From the NCBI GenBank assembly GCA_945874695.1, contig CAMCHP010000030.1:1-36123 (forward strand): a stretch of 36,123 nt of DNA. Direction: 5' to 3'. Source of the DNA: Chryseobacterium gleum (GTDB lineage Bacteria > Bacteroidota > Bacteroidia > Flavobacteriales_D > Sanyastnellaceae). The first letter of the stretch is position 1; each line of letters begins with the position of its first letter. Both the position numbers and the translations under genes were made by a program. Shown piece by piece: positions 26,726 to 34,632 of this stretch. The notes below the pieces were generated by a model. That model was given only the letters and a program-made list of their open reading frames with translations. It was not told the DNA's origin and searched no databases.

Positions 26726-27193
26726 ATGAAGATCCTATATCCCCTATTCTTCATTGCCATTCTTGGCAGCAGCTGTGCGAATAAGAAAAACGCCGCTGAA
26801 ACACCTACCGCCAATGCCACGGCACAAGCAGACCCTGTATCACAAGACACCTTGAAAAGCATAGCATTCCCAGAAGCACTCGAAAGCGACAAAGGCGATG
26901 AATACACCATCAACTCGGCTGAAGTCATTGGGAATCAGCTCAGTGTAAGCGTCACATACGGCGGGGGTTGTAAAGAACATGAATTTGAATTGCTCGGAGA
27001 TCGACGCATTATGAAGAGCATGCCTCCGCAAATGAATGTGGTTTTAAAGCACAATGCCAATCAAGACATGTGCCGTGCTTTGATTACAACAACGGTCGTG
27101 TTTGACCTCACTCCAGCCCAGGCTTACGCGAACGGACAAACCTTGGTCTTGCGATTGCTTGACCACGAAGAACGCATTATGTATAATTTTTAA
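26726..27193 (+). CDS. Small lipoprotein of unknown function
   Basis: This 155-residue protein starts at the ATG 26726. The frame can be read from a TTG at 26717, but that TTG lies in the promoter box. The N-terminus is a lipoprotein signal with lipobox LGSSC, giving Cys17 as the lipidated residue, followed by a Ala/Thr-rich linker. The folded part (about 50-155) has two cysteines in GGGCKEHEF and DMCRAL that may pair. I recall similar GGC.EH.F proteins in other Bacteroidota, but no function. It is 8 nt upstream of the serine endopeptidase gene and probably co-transcribed with it. Confidence 0.8.
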   Translation: MKILYPLFFIAILGSSCANKKNAAETPTANATAQADPVSQDTLKSIAFPEALESDKGDEYTINSAEVIGNQLSVSVTYGGGCKEHEFELLGDRRIMKSMPPQMNVVLKHNANQDMCRALITTTVVFDLTPAQAYANGQTLVLRLLDHEERIMYNF

Positions 27194-27201
27194 TCCAGCA
27201 T

Positions 27202-29472
27202 ATGACCTGCAAGTTTACTTTATCAAAAACCTTGTTCGCGACGGCGTTTTTTGCTGTTGCAGCATTTTCTTCATTCGCCCAACTGGAATACGGCGGTGAA
27301 CCTTTTGCTTGGGAAGAAAAAGATGCCTCACGCTTCGCGATTGGTTATTACACCACGGAAGCGCTTGACCGCGCATTGATCGATGCCCAAGATGCCGTAA
27401 CCGATCCACAAAAAGACGTTCCATACCGTTTCGGTTGGGAATGGGAAGTTGCTTTATCGCCTGCAAATAGCGGCGAATGGACCGACCTACCCAACGGTGA
27501 TCGGGTATGGCGACTCGGAATTGCTTGTCCGGAAGCGACCAGCTTATCTTTCATTTTTGATCGGTTCATCCTTGCCAAAGGTGCCCAACTCTTCATTTGG
27601 GATGCCGATCGCACGACCTTCAAAGGCGCTTACACCCACCAAAATAATTTGGAATGGGAGACGATGGGTATTGGCTTGATCCACACCGATGAGGCCATCA
27701 TCGAGCTCTACGAGAAAGCCGGGGCAATCGGGAAATCTGAATTGCAACTTGGCACCATCGTCCATGGGTATCGATCAATTGTTCGTCCGATCGAAGTTGA
27801 CCGCGGCCCCTTCGGCAACTCAGGCAACTGCAACATCAATGTCAATTGTCCGGAAGGCGCCGATTGGGAAATTGAGAAACGTTCGGTCGCGTTGATTGTA
27901 AATGGTGGCTTTGCACAATGCACAGGTGCACTGGTAAACAACACAGCCCAAGACGGCACACCCTACTTTTTGACGGCCAATCACTGTTTGGGCGGACAAA
28001 ACAACTGGGTGTTTTATTTCAATCACGAAACCGCAGGATGTTCAGGCAGCAATGGACCAACAGATCAAAGCATAAGCGGATCTACTTTGCGCGCCAGCAA
28101 CGGCGGTAGCGACGTTGCATTGCTCGAATTGAGCGCTGCACCACCTGCGAGTTTTAATGCGCAATTCGCGGGCTGGGACAACAGCGACGCGCTCACAGTA
28201 ACGAGTGCAGTGGGCATTCACCACCCGAGCGGTGATGTGAAAAAAATCTGTTTCGAAGATAACGCCCCTTACCACCAAAATGTATTCGGCGCAGCCTGCT
28301 GGTACATCAATCAATGGGAAGATGGCGTTACCGAAGGCGGTTCCTCAGGTTCGCCCTTGTTTGACCAAAACCACCGCATCATCGGACAGCTTTACGGCGG
28401 GTCTGCAGCATGTGCAGGCAGCGTAAACAACGGGCAAGCCGATTGGTACGGCCGTTTTGGGGTTAGCTGGAACAGCGGCAATTCAGCGAGCCAGCGTTTG
28501 CGTGATTGGCTCGATCCGCTCAACACCGGTGTAACCATGCTCGACGGATACCCTGAAGGTTTTGAGGTTGCCGACTACAATGTCGCTGCAGGAGCAATTG
28601 GCAACGTACCCAATTCAGTGTGTGGCAGCTCAGTATCGCCGACGATCACCATCATTAACATGGGTGCGGTTACCATTACCAGCATGACGATTCAAGTGTC
28701 ATTGAATGGCTCGGTTGTAAATACCATTCCGTGGACCGGTTCTTTGGCGGCGAATCAATCAACTACCTATCAATTGCCTGCTATTACAGGAAACAACGGT
28801 GCGAACACCATCCAAATCGTTCTATTAAATCCGAATGGCAATGCTGACGAAGTAGCAGCGAACAATACGTCGTCGCTACAATTTACCGCTATTACAGGCC
28901 CGACCTTGGAAGTAAGCCTCACCTTAGTCCTCGACGATTATGGAAGTGAAACCACTTGGGAGCTTCGCAACAGCAACAACCAAGTGCTTTATTCAGGCGG
29001 CCCATACCAAGACGATGCCGACCAGACCGTGGTGAACGAAACGTTCTGCATCGCCGATGGCTGTTACACTTTCCGCGTATTTGATTCGTGGGGAGACGGC
29101 ATGTGCTGCGAATATGGTTCAGGTGGTTACACCCTTACCAATTGGAATGGTCAAGACTTTGCCAGCGGAGGTGAATTCGGTGAGTCAGTAGAAGTTGATT
29201 TCTGCACCGATCAAATCAATGTCGAAGAAATTGCAGACGCAGCTTTGAGCATCTATCCCAATCCGGCCGATCAGGCCGTAACCCTCCAACTACCTGATGG
29301 AAGCCGCGAGGTTATCGTTTACAACGCATTAGGGCAAGTAGTGCAAACACAGGCCGTGAACGGGCAAATCCGCTACACGCTTTCAACCGCTGAATTGATT
29401 CCAGGTTGGTACCACGTTCGCGTAATTGGTGCTGATTTTGGAGCTCGTGCAAAATTGATGATCCGTCGTTAA
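27202..29472 (+). CDS. Secreted lysyl endopeptidase-like serine protease with T9SS sorting domain
   Basis: This 756-residue protein has a signal peptide ending at SSFAQ, a propeptide-like N-terminal region (about 25-200), and a trypsin-fold S1 domain (about 215-450). The triad is visible: H261 (LTANHC), D304 (GGSDVALLEL) and S382 (GGSSGSPLF). The layout resembles Achromobacter-type lysyl endopeptidase, but the Lys/Arg preference is not proven. A CARDB-like domain (about 455-565), a beta domain with DSWGDGMCCEYG, and a T9SS C-terminal sorting domain starting at YPNPAD follow. It is expected to be exported and either surface-bound or released for protein degradation. It lies 8 nt after a lipoprotein gene and ends at a strong terminator. 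Confidence 0.9.
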   Translation: MTCKFTLSKTLFATAFFAVAAFSSFAQLEYGGEPFAWEEKDASRFAIGYYTTEALDRALIDAQDAVTDPQKDVPYRFGWEWEVALSPANSGEWTDLPNGDRVWRLGIACPEATSLSFIFDRFILAKGAQLFIWDADRTTFKGAYTHQNNLEWETMGIGLIHTDEAIIELYEKAGAIGKSELQLGTIVHGYRSIVRPIEVDRGPFGNSGNCNINVNCPEGADWEIEKRSVALIVNGGFAQCTGALVNNTAQDGTPYFLTANHCLGGQNNWVFYFNHETAGCSGSNGPTDQSISGSTLRASNGGSDVALLELSAAPPASFNAQFAGWDNSDALTVTSAVGIHHPSGDVKKICFEDNAPYHQNVFGAACWYINQWEDGVTEGGSSGSPLFDQNHRIIGQLYGGSAACAGSVNNGQADWYGRFGVSWNSGNSASQRLRDWLDPLNTGVTMLDGYPEGFEVADYNVAAGAIGNVPNSVCGSSVSPTITIINMGAVTITSMTIQVSLNGSVVNTIPWTGSLAANQSTTYQLPAITGNNGANTIQIVLLNPNGNADEVAANNTSSLQFTAITGPTLEVSLTLVLDDYGSETTWELRNSNNQVLYSGGPYQDDADQTVVNETFCIADGCYTFRVFDSWGDGMCCEYGSGGYTLTNWNGQDFASGGEFGESVEVDFCTDQINVEEIADAALSIYPNPADQAVTLQLPDGSREVIVYNALGQVVQTQAVNGQIRYTLSTAELIPGWYHVRVIGADFGARAKLMIRR

Positions 29473-29497
29473 TTTGACTTCAACACATCTTGTTCAT

Positions 29498-29524
29498 AAA
29501 AGGCGGCCACAGGTCGCCTTTTTT
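29498..29524 (+). terminator. Terminator after the serine protease gene
   Basis: AAAAGGCG (29498-29505) pairs with CGCCTTTT (29515-29522) around a 9-nt loop, followed by more T. It closes the lipoprotein-protease unit. Confidence 0.85.
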
Positions 29525-29538
29525 GTTGGCCACCTAAG

Positions 29539-29546
29539 TAATTTCG
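29539..29546 (+). promoter_or_regulatory. Possible -7 box of the GT2-sigma-rsmG unit
   Basis: TAATTTCG differs from TAnnTTTG at one base and ends 7 nt before the ATG at 29554. It follows the protease terminator, so a new transcript start is expected here. Confidence 0.4.
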
Positions 29547-29553
29547 GCCCTGT

Positions 29554-30699
29554 ATGGAAGTGATCGCATCGTGGTGGAGTGCAACCGATTTTGTGTATCG
29601 GCTCGGCTTAGGACTATTAACCTTTGGCGTGCTGGTTCAGCTCTATTACCTGTTCCGCTACGTTATCAGAATATTCCTATATCGACATCAGCCACAAGGC
29701 GCACCGCATGAAGGTGTTTCGGTTGTTATTTGTGCCCGCAACGAGGAGCGTAATTTGCGCGACTTAATTCCCCGTTTGATGGAGCAGAACCACCCAAACT
29801 TTGAACTTGTGGTCGTAGATGATAGCAGCTGGGACGATACCGCAGATACCTTGCGGGCTTATGTTGTGCGCTATCCCAACTTGCATGTGGTGCACCTCGA
29901 TGAAGACAAACAACGCATGAGTGGCAAAAAATTCGCGCTAACCGTTGGCATTAAGGGGGCAAAACATGACATCTTGCTGCTTACCGATGCCGACTGCATT
30001 CCAGCGTCAAATGACTGGATATCGCGAATGACTGCACCATTCGAAGATCAATCCATAAGTGTAGTTTTAGGAGTTTCGCCCTACGGGCGGATGAAGGGCA
30101 TGCTCAATCGACTGATCCGTTTTGATGCCGCGCAAGTAGCTGCAACCTATGTTTCTTTTGCTTTGGAGGGAGTTCCATACATGGGTGTTGGTCGAAATTT
30201 GGCTTATCGCAAATCGCTTTTCTTCAAAAATAGCGGGTTCAAATCGCACCTTCATATTGCATCAGGAGACGACGATTTGTTCATCGGTGAGGTTGCAACA
30301 GCATCGAATACGGCTGTGGTGTTCGAGCCCGAAGCACAAACACTTTCTGCACCTAAAACAACCTGGAAGAGCTGGATCCATCAGAAACGCCGCCACTTTA
30401 GCACGGCGCCGCGCTATCGTACTTCACGAAAAATAAGGCTCGCCATGTGGCCGCTTTCATGGCAGTTCATGTGGCTCGGCGCCTTGCTGCTTTTGATTGT
30501 ACACAGTGCGTTCTTCATAGTTGGTGCAGCACTCCTTCTCCGCTATATTGTGCATTTCCTTACATTTAGCGGAGCATTCCGGAAAATGGGCCTCGCAAGC
30601 TTGGCTTATGGCGCACCAATTTGGGAAAGTATGATAATGACGATACATCCATTCGTATGGATTTGGAACCAGTTAGCGACACCGCGCACATGGAAGTAA
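29554..30699 (+). CDS. Membrane-anchored GT2 glycosyltransferase
   Basis: This 381-residue protein has an N-terminal membrane helix, a GT-A catalytic domain and two or three C-terminal helices. Motifs are ICARNEERNL, VVDDSSWDDT, the metal-binding DAD in LLTDADCIP, SGDDDLFI as the catalytic-base region, and QKRRH. It resembles the widespread GT2 enzymes of Bacteroidota that are near a sigma-70 gene. The donor and acceptor are unknown. It overlaps the sigma-factor gene, and a palindromic element copy (30073) encodes SPYGRM in its middle. Confidence 0.85.
   Translation: MEVIASWWSATDFVYRLGLGLLTFGVLVQLYYLFRYVIRIFLYRHQPQGAPHEGVSVVICARNEERNLRDLIPRLMEQNHPNFELVVVDDSSWDDTADTLRAYVVRYPNLHVVHLDEDKQRMSGKKFALTVGIKGAKHDILLLTDADCIPASNDWISRMTAPFEDQSISVVLGVSPYGRMKGMLNRLIRFDAAQVAATYVSFALEGVPYMGVGRNLAYRKSLFFKNSGFKSHLHIASGDDDLFIGEVATASNTAVVFEPEAQTLSAPKTTWKSWIHQKRRHFSTAPRYRTSRKIRLAMWPLSWQFMWLGALLLLIVHSAFFIVGAALLLRYIVHFLTFSGAFRKMGLASLAYGAPIWESMIMTIHPFVWIWNQLATPRTWK
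30073..30093. repeat. Palindromic element, copy 7 (within GT2 gene)
   Basis: GTTT, stem CGCCC, loop TAC, stem GGGCG, GATG. It fits the family including both flanks. However, SPY plus K-G-x-L-N is also natural in this enzyme family, so the coding sequence may have produced part of the match by chance. Confidence 0.5.
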
Positions 30700-31298
30700 G
30701 TGAACACCTATCTGACAAAGCCCGACGCGACTACGAACTCGTGAAGCGGGCCTTGACTGAAAAAGATCAAAAGGCTTACGCCGAATTGATGGATCGCTAC
30801 CGCGAATCGATCTACTTCATGTTGCTCAAAATGGTGAACAACAAAGACGACGCCGAAGATTTAACGATCGAGGCTTTTGGAAAGGCTTTTCGGCGACTCG
30901 GACAGTACACTCCGCAATTTGCATTCAGCACCTGGCTGTTTAAAATTGCTTCGAACAACGGCATTGACTTCATTCGAAAGAAACGCATACGCGCGCTCTC
31001 ACTCGACACCGGGTTTAGAAATGAAGATGGTGACTCCATGGAAATCGCGGTGACCGACGATCAACCTGATCCAATTGAAGCGCTCGAGCGCAAAGAACGG
31101 CTCAATTTGATGCGTGATGTGGTCACACGCTTGAAGCCACGCTACCGCACCCTCATTGAACTGCGTTATTTTGAAGAATACAGCTACGAAGAAATAGCCG
31201 AAGAGCTTGACCTCCCGCTTGGAACCGTTAAAGCTCAATTGTTTCGAGCGCGCGACTTCCTGTTTCAGATCTTAAAAAACACAAGGGAGCGCTTTTAA
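30690..31298 (+). CDS. ECF-type RNA polymerase sigma factor
   Basis: From the ATG at 30690 the protein is 202 residues with sigma-70 region 2 (AEDLTIEAFGKAFRRL, then FSTWLFKIASNNGIDFIRKKR) and region 4 (YRTLIELRYFEEYSYEEIAEELDLPLGTVKAQL in outline, with the helix-turn-helix). The frame opens earlier at 30621, and an ATG at 30657 is also possible; the later start overlaps the GT2 stop by 10 nt and leaves the usual short N-terminus. No anti-sigma factor gene is adjacent, which is unusual for ECF factors but common for this GT2-sigma-rsmG arrangement as I recall it. Target promoters are unknown. Confidence 0.88.
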   Translation: MEVSEHLSDKARRDYELVKRALTEKDQKAYAELMDRYRESIYFMLLKMVNNKDDAEDLTIEAFGKAFRRLGQYTPQFAFSTWLFKIASNNGIDFIRKKRIRALSLDTGFRNEDGDSMEIAVTDDQPDPIEALERKERLNLMRDVVTRLKPRYRTLIELRYFEEYSYEEIAEELDLPLGTVKAQLFRARDFLFQILKNTRERF

Positions 31299-31299
31299 C

Positions 31300-31929
31300 A
31301 TGGATGCAGAACTGATTCGTTCATACTTTCCAGAAATCAACGAACGGCAATACAATCAGTTTGTCAAATTCGGCGAACTATTTCGGGATTGGAACTCGAA
31401 AATCAACCTCGTTTCTCGGAAAGACATCGATCAATTATTCTTGAAACATGTGCTGCACTCGCTTGGCATCGCGAAGGTTATGCCTTTCGCAGATGGCACA
31501 CAGATTCTCGATATTGGAACTGGCGGCGGGTTTCCTGGGTTGCCTCTTGCAATTTTGTACCCCAAATGCCATTTCACACTCGTTGATTCAATCGGGAAGA
31601 AAATAATGGTCGTGAATGAACTTGCGGCGGCATTGCACCTTGACAATGTGAAAGGCATCCATGAACGCGCTGAAAACATCAAAGGCAGCTATGACTTCGT
31701 TGTTTCGCGAGCTGTAACTCGCTTGAATGAATTTGTACCCCTGACGCAGAATAAATTTAAATCGAAGCAAATCAATGCCTTTCCAAATGGGATTCTCTAT
31801 CTGAAAGGAGGAGATTTAAGTGAAGAATTGCGTGAAGTAAAACGAAATCCAGATGTTTTTCCGCTTTCAAAGTATTTCACTGACCCCTTCTTTGAAACCA
31901 AAGTAGTCGTTTACATCCGAATGGTTTAA
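31300..31929 (+). CDS. rsmG: 16S rRNA (guanine527-N7)-methyltransferase
   Basis: This 209-residue protein is of typical RsmG/GidB length. The SAM-binding loop reads ILDIGTGGGFPGLPLAILYP, and FVVSRAVTRL is the conserved later motif. RsmG methylates G527 of 16S rRNA in the 530 loop; its loss gives low-level streptomycin resistance in other bacteria. The ATG lies 1 nt after the sigma-factor stop, so the two are co-translated. The 100-bp tandem array begins 7 nt after the stop. Confidence 0.95.
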   Translation: MDAELIRSYFPEINERQYNQFVKFGELFRDWNSKINLVSRKDIDQLFLKHVLHSLGIAKVMPFADGTQILDIGTGGGFPGLPLAILYPKCHFTLVDSIGKKIMVVNELAAALHLDNVKGIHERAENIKGSYDFVVSRAVTRLNEFVPLTQNKFKSKQINAFPNGILYLKGGDLSEELREVKRNPDVFPLSKYFTDPFFETKVVVYIRMV

Positions 31930-31935
31930 ACCGCA

Positions 31936-32320
31936 ACCACAGATTAAGTTGATGCAAACGGATTACCGCTGCACGCTCAACCACCAAACCATTGATTCTG
32001 TGAAAACCCATTCAACCCGCGGTGCAGTTAATTGCACCACGGATTAAGCAGATTTACACGGATGAACCCAACCTTTGAACTGCGCTAAATTTCTGAATCT
32101 GTGAAAACCCCTTCAATCAGCGGTGCAATTAATTGACCACGGATTAAGCAGATTTACACGGATGAACTCAACCTTTGAACTGCGCTAAATTTCTGAATCT
32201 GTGAAATTCCCTTCAATCTGCGGTGCAACTAATTGACCACGGATTAAGCAGATTTGCACGGATGCGCTCTGCACTGCCTCTCTGAGCCTTTGAATCTGAA
32301 ATTTCTTGGATCTGTGGGGA
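31936..32320. repeat. Tandem array, 4 units of about 100 bp
   Basis: Units start with ACCAC at 31936, 32036, 32136 and 32236, exactly 100 bp apart; the first and last are more diverged and the last is shorter. Units 2 and 3 are nearly identical. Each unit again has ACCACGGATT, about 10 nt, CACGGAT on the left and a related inverted end (AATCTGTGAA, CTTCAATCTGCGGT) on the right. The array fills the gap between rsmG and the terminator of the response-regulator gene. Confidence 0.9.
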
Positions 32321-32325
32321 ACAAC

Positions 32326-32355
32326 AAAAAAGGGCCTCTATTGAGTGCCCCTTTC
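32326..32355 (-). terminator. Terminator of the response-regulator gene
   Basis: On the minus strand AAAGGG and CTC arms pair with GAG and CCCTTT arms, with small internal loops, followed by six T. It could also stop transcription from rsmG in the other direction. Confidence 0.6.
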
Positions 32356-32404
32356 TGTAAACCTGCAAGGAAAATTTTGAAACCAACGCAGTCCTGGAAA
32401 CTGC

Positions 32405-32442
32405 GCAACCAATAGTTAGACGTATAGTTGTCTAAAGGTTGC
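32405..32442. other. Two-tier hairpin between array and response regulator
   Basis: Outer stem GCAACC/GGTTGC and inner stem TTAGAC/GTCTAA (8-nt loop) are separated by a 5-nt versus 1-nt bulge. It lies 25 nt beyond the response-regulator stop. It lacks a T tract, so it is not a simple terminator. The role is unknown. Confidence 0.5.
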
Positions 32443-32466
32443 CTCCAAATCGGAAAACTTTTTTTC

Positions 32467-33174
32467 TCACGGAGGCGAAAATTTATATCCTACACCTCTG
32501 ACGGAGAAAAAGTAAATGGGTTGCCTCGGGTTGGGCTCAAAATATTTCCGAAATGCGGAAATAAAATTATCGATGGTACGCGTACTGGGGAAAACATCGT
32601 ACCCCCATACGGTTTCAAGGATCTCTTCTCGGCTGACCACCACACCTTTTTTAGAGATCAATAAGCGCAGCAACATAATCTCCTTTTTACTTAAAGTTTG
32701 AGACCGGCCTTGCTTATCGGTGATAATGAACGAATTGAAATCTATATGATTCTCGCCAAACGAATAAGTATCTAATTCGGCCAGCGCACCGCCGCCTGTT
32801 TCTCTTCGGACGATCAATTTCTTTACACGAAGTAAAAGTTCTTCGAGGTTAAAAGGCTTCGACAGGTAATCGTCGCCGCCAATGCGCAAGCCTTCGACGC
32901 GGTCACTGCTGCCTCCTTTTGCAGTTAAAAAGAGAATTGGCGTGCGGTTGCCTTCGGCGCGGATAGTTTTGCAAACTGTAAATCCGTCGAGTTCAGGCAA
33001 CATAACATCCAAAATAGCCAAATCGAGTTTGTGGGTGCGTAGCACTTCCAAAGCACGCTTGCCGTCAGCCGCCTCGATAACCTCATACCCGTCGAGTACG
33101 AGGTTCAAACGCAAGCCTTCGCGCAGCGGCCGCTCATCTTCAGCCAATAAAACCCTATATGTTACTTCAGCCAT
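32467..33174 (-). CDS. OmpR/PhoB-family response regulator (orphan)
   Basis: This 235-residue protein has a receiver domain (about 5-118) with acidic E12-D13, the phosphoacceptor D56 (LAILDVMLPELDG), the conserved Thr of FLTAK and the Lys of YLSKPF. A C-terminal winged-helix DNA-binding domain (about 140-233) ends SVRGVGYKF. It should regulate transcription after phosphorylation by a sensor kinase. No histidine kinase gene is adjacent: downstream is a tandem array, upstream a divergent menaquinone operon. Its promoter region is shared with that operon. Confidence 0.92.
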   Translation of the reverse strand: MAEVTYRVLLAEDERPLREGLRLNLVLDGYEVIEAADGKRALEVLRTHKLDLAILDVMLPELDGFTVCKTIRAEGNRTPILFLTAKGGSSDRVEGLRIGGDDYLSKPFNLEELLLRVKKLIVRRETGGGALAELDTYSFGENHIDFNSFIITDKQGRSQTLSKKEIMLLRLLISKKGVVVSREEILETVWGYDVFPSTRTIDNFISAFRKYFEPNPRQPIYFFSVRGVGYKFSPP

Positions 33175-33192
33175 CGGTCAACCTTGATTTGG

Positions 33193-33209
33193 TAACTTTG
33201 GCGAAATTA
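33193..33209. promoter_or_regulatory. Back-to-back divergent -7 boxes
   Basis: TAACTTTG (33193-33200, plus strand, towards the thioesterase-menF-menD genes) is exact. TAATTTCG on the minus strand (33202-33209, towards the response regulator) has one mismatch. They are one base apart, so RNA polymerase could not occupy both at once. Confidence 0.55.
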
Positions 33210-33232
33210 CGGCTTTGAAAGATCATCCTCCT

Positions 33233-33640
33233 ATGGAAATTGAAAACCTCTTCAATATGAGCAAAGGAACGCTTGGTGAAGCGCTCGGAATAGAGATCAC
33301 CCGCGTTGAAATCGGATATGTTGAAGGAACCATGCCTGTTGATGAGCGCACACGCCAGCCCTATGGTTTGCTTCACGGGGGTGCAAGCGCTGCCTTGGCT
33401 GAAACCCTGGGGAGTGTTGGTTCGCACTTCATTGCCGCTCCGCTCGGCCGGGTCGCTGTGGGTATTGAGATCAATGCGAACCACTTGCGCGGCAAACGCG
33501 AAGGCATCGTTACTGGCAAAGCACGCCTGGTGCATCATGGCGGACGATTGCATGTTTGGAACATCGACATTGTTGACGAAGCTGATACCTTGATCGCAAC
33601 GTCGCGACTCACCACCATGATCATCGCAAAAAATGACTGA
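33233..33640 (+). CDS. Hotdog-fold acyl-CoA thioesterase (PaaI/MenI-like)
   Basis: From the ATG at 33233 the protein is 135 residues; an earlier TTG at 33215 is unlikely. It has the PaaI-type hotdog signature GLLHGGASAALAETLGS, with the glutamate of LAET as the likely catalytic residue, and the GVGIEINANHL-like strand (VAVGIEINANHLRG). It overlaps the isochorismate synthase gene by 8 nt. In that context it is probably the 1,4-dihydroxy-2-naphthoyl-CoA thioesterase (MenI) of menaquinone synthesis. The fold is certain; the substrate is inferred from neighbours. Confidence 0.87.
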   Translation: MEIENLFNMSKGTLGEALGIEITRVEIGYVEGTMPVDERTRQPYGLLHGGASAALAETLGSVGSHFIAAPLGRVAVGIEINANHLRGKREGIVTGKARLVHHGGRLHVWNIDIVDEADTLIATSRLTTMIIAKND

Positions 33641-34616
33641 CCTTCCGACGTGTGTTTTCTGGAGCCTCCCTAGTCAATCAGAATTCTTCACACTTGAACA
33701 TGCGGCCAACGATGAAGCAAACGACCATTTTGTATTTGCGCCTTTTGACCAATCAGCTGGGGTACTTAAACTTAACGGACGATCGAAACAGGTTGATTTA
33801 GCAGATATCAAACTTGTGCGACCTGCTGCAGCCTGCACCACGCCTTCGACAGCGCAGAGCGACTATCTCGAGCAGCTGAGAAAAACTTTAAAAATCATAA
33901 CCGAAGGACAACTCGATAAAGTTGTTGTCTCTACCGTCACGCAGGTGCAAATCAACATCGCGCTGAATGAGGTTTTGCAACGTTTGCGCACTGCGCACCC
34001 GAACACTTTCGTTTATGCATTCAGTCATCCGCAAGCGGGCTTGTGGATTGGCGCCACACCTGAACCTTTGGTTCGCAGCTTAGACGAAGCGAACCGGTAT
34101 ATGACTGTATCGCTCGCAGGAACTCGCCAGCGCGAAATCGACATCGTTCCTTGGGGACAAAAAGAATCGCTCGAACAGTCGGTCGTTACTGATTACATTC
34201 GAACCCAACTCTTGACCGCAGGCGCATCTGAACTGCACATCACCCGTCCTGAAACCATTGGCTACGGCAACTTGGAGCATTTGCGCAGCACGCTCAGCTT
34301 TCACACGGCATCCATTGATGGAGTGATTGCGCACTTGCACCCGACTCCTGCGGTTGCGGGCACACCGCTCCAGGTCGCAACTGCACACATCCGCGCAAGC
34401 GAAAAACACAATCGTGCATACTATACTGGATATTTAGGTTTAAAACGGCGCGAACAGCAGGTCGATCTTTTTGTTAACCTTCGGTGTATGCAACTGTTTT
34501 CAGATTGTGCTTTGGTTTACACCGGGGGCGGTATCACTTTTGAATCAGACCCCGATGATGAATGGCGCGAAACACGCAATAAACTTGCCGCATTGGTTAA
34601 TACCTTTGCACAGTAA
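33633..34616 (+). CDS. menF: Isochorismate synthase
   Basis: This 327-residue protein is a chorismate-binding enzyme, somewhat shorter than E. coli MenF (about 430) because the N-terminal part is reduced. Conserved blocks are KVVVSTVTQ, WIGATPEPLVR, SLAGTRQRE, IDGVIAHLHPTPAVAGTP, and YYTGYLG, followed by LVYTGGGIT and ETRNKL at the end. It converts chorismate to isochorismate, the first committed step of menaquinone synthesis. It lies between the thioesterase (8-nt overlap) and menD (16-nt gap). An entC-like siderophore role is less likely with menD next to it. Confidence 0.93.
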   Translation: MTDLPTCVFWSLPSQSEFFTLEHAANDEANDHFVFAPFDQSAGVLKLNGRSKQVDLADIKLVRPAAACTTPSTAQSDYLEQLRKTLKIITEGQLDKVVVSTVTQVQINIALNEVLQRLRTAHPNTFVYAFSHPQAGLWIGATPEPLVRSLDEANRYMTVSLAGTRQREIDIVPWGQKESLEQSVVTDYIRTQLLTAGASELHITRPETIGYGNLEHLRSTLSFHTASIDGVIAHLHPTPAVAGTPLQVATAHIRASEKHNRAYYTGYLGLKRREQQVDLFVNLRCMQLFSDCALVYTGGGITFESDPDDEWRETRNKLAALVNTFAQ

Positions 34617-34632
34617 ACAATGACACCTGCAG

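Noticed and set aside
29264-29284. CGGCC-GATCA-GGCCG palindrome resembling the dispersed element
   Set aside because: It encodes YPNPADQAV, the natural start of a T9SS sorting domain, and both flanks differ (AATCC and TAACC). Most likely a chance resemblance.
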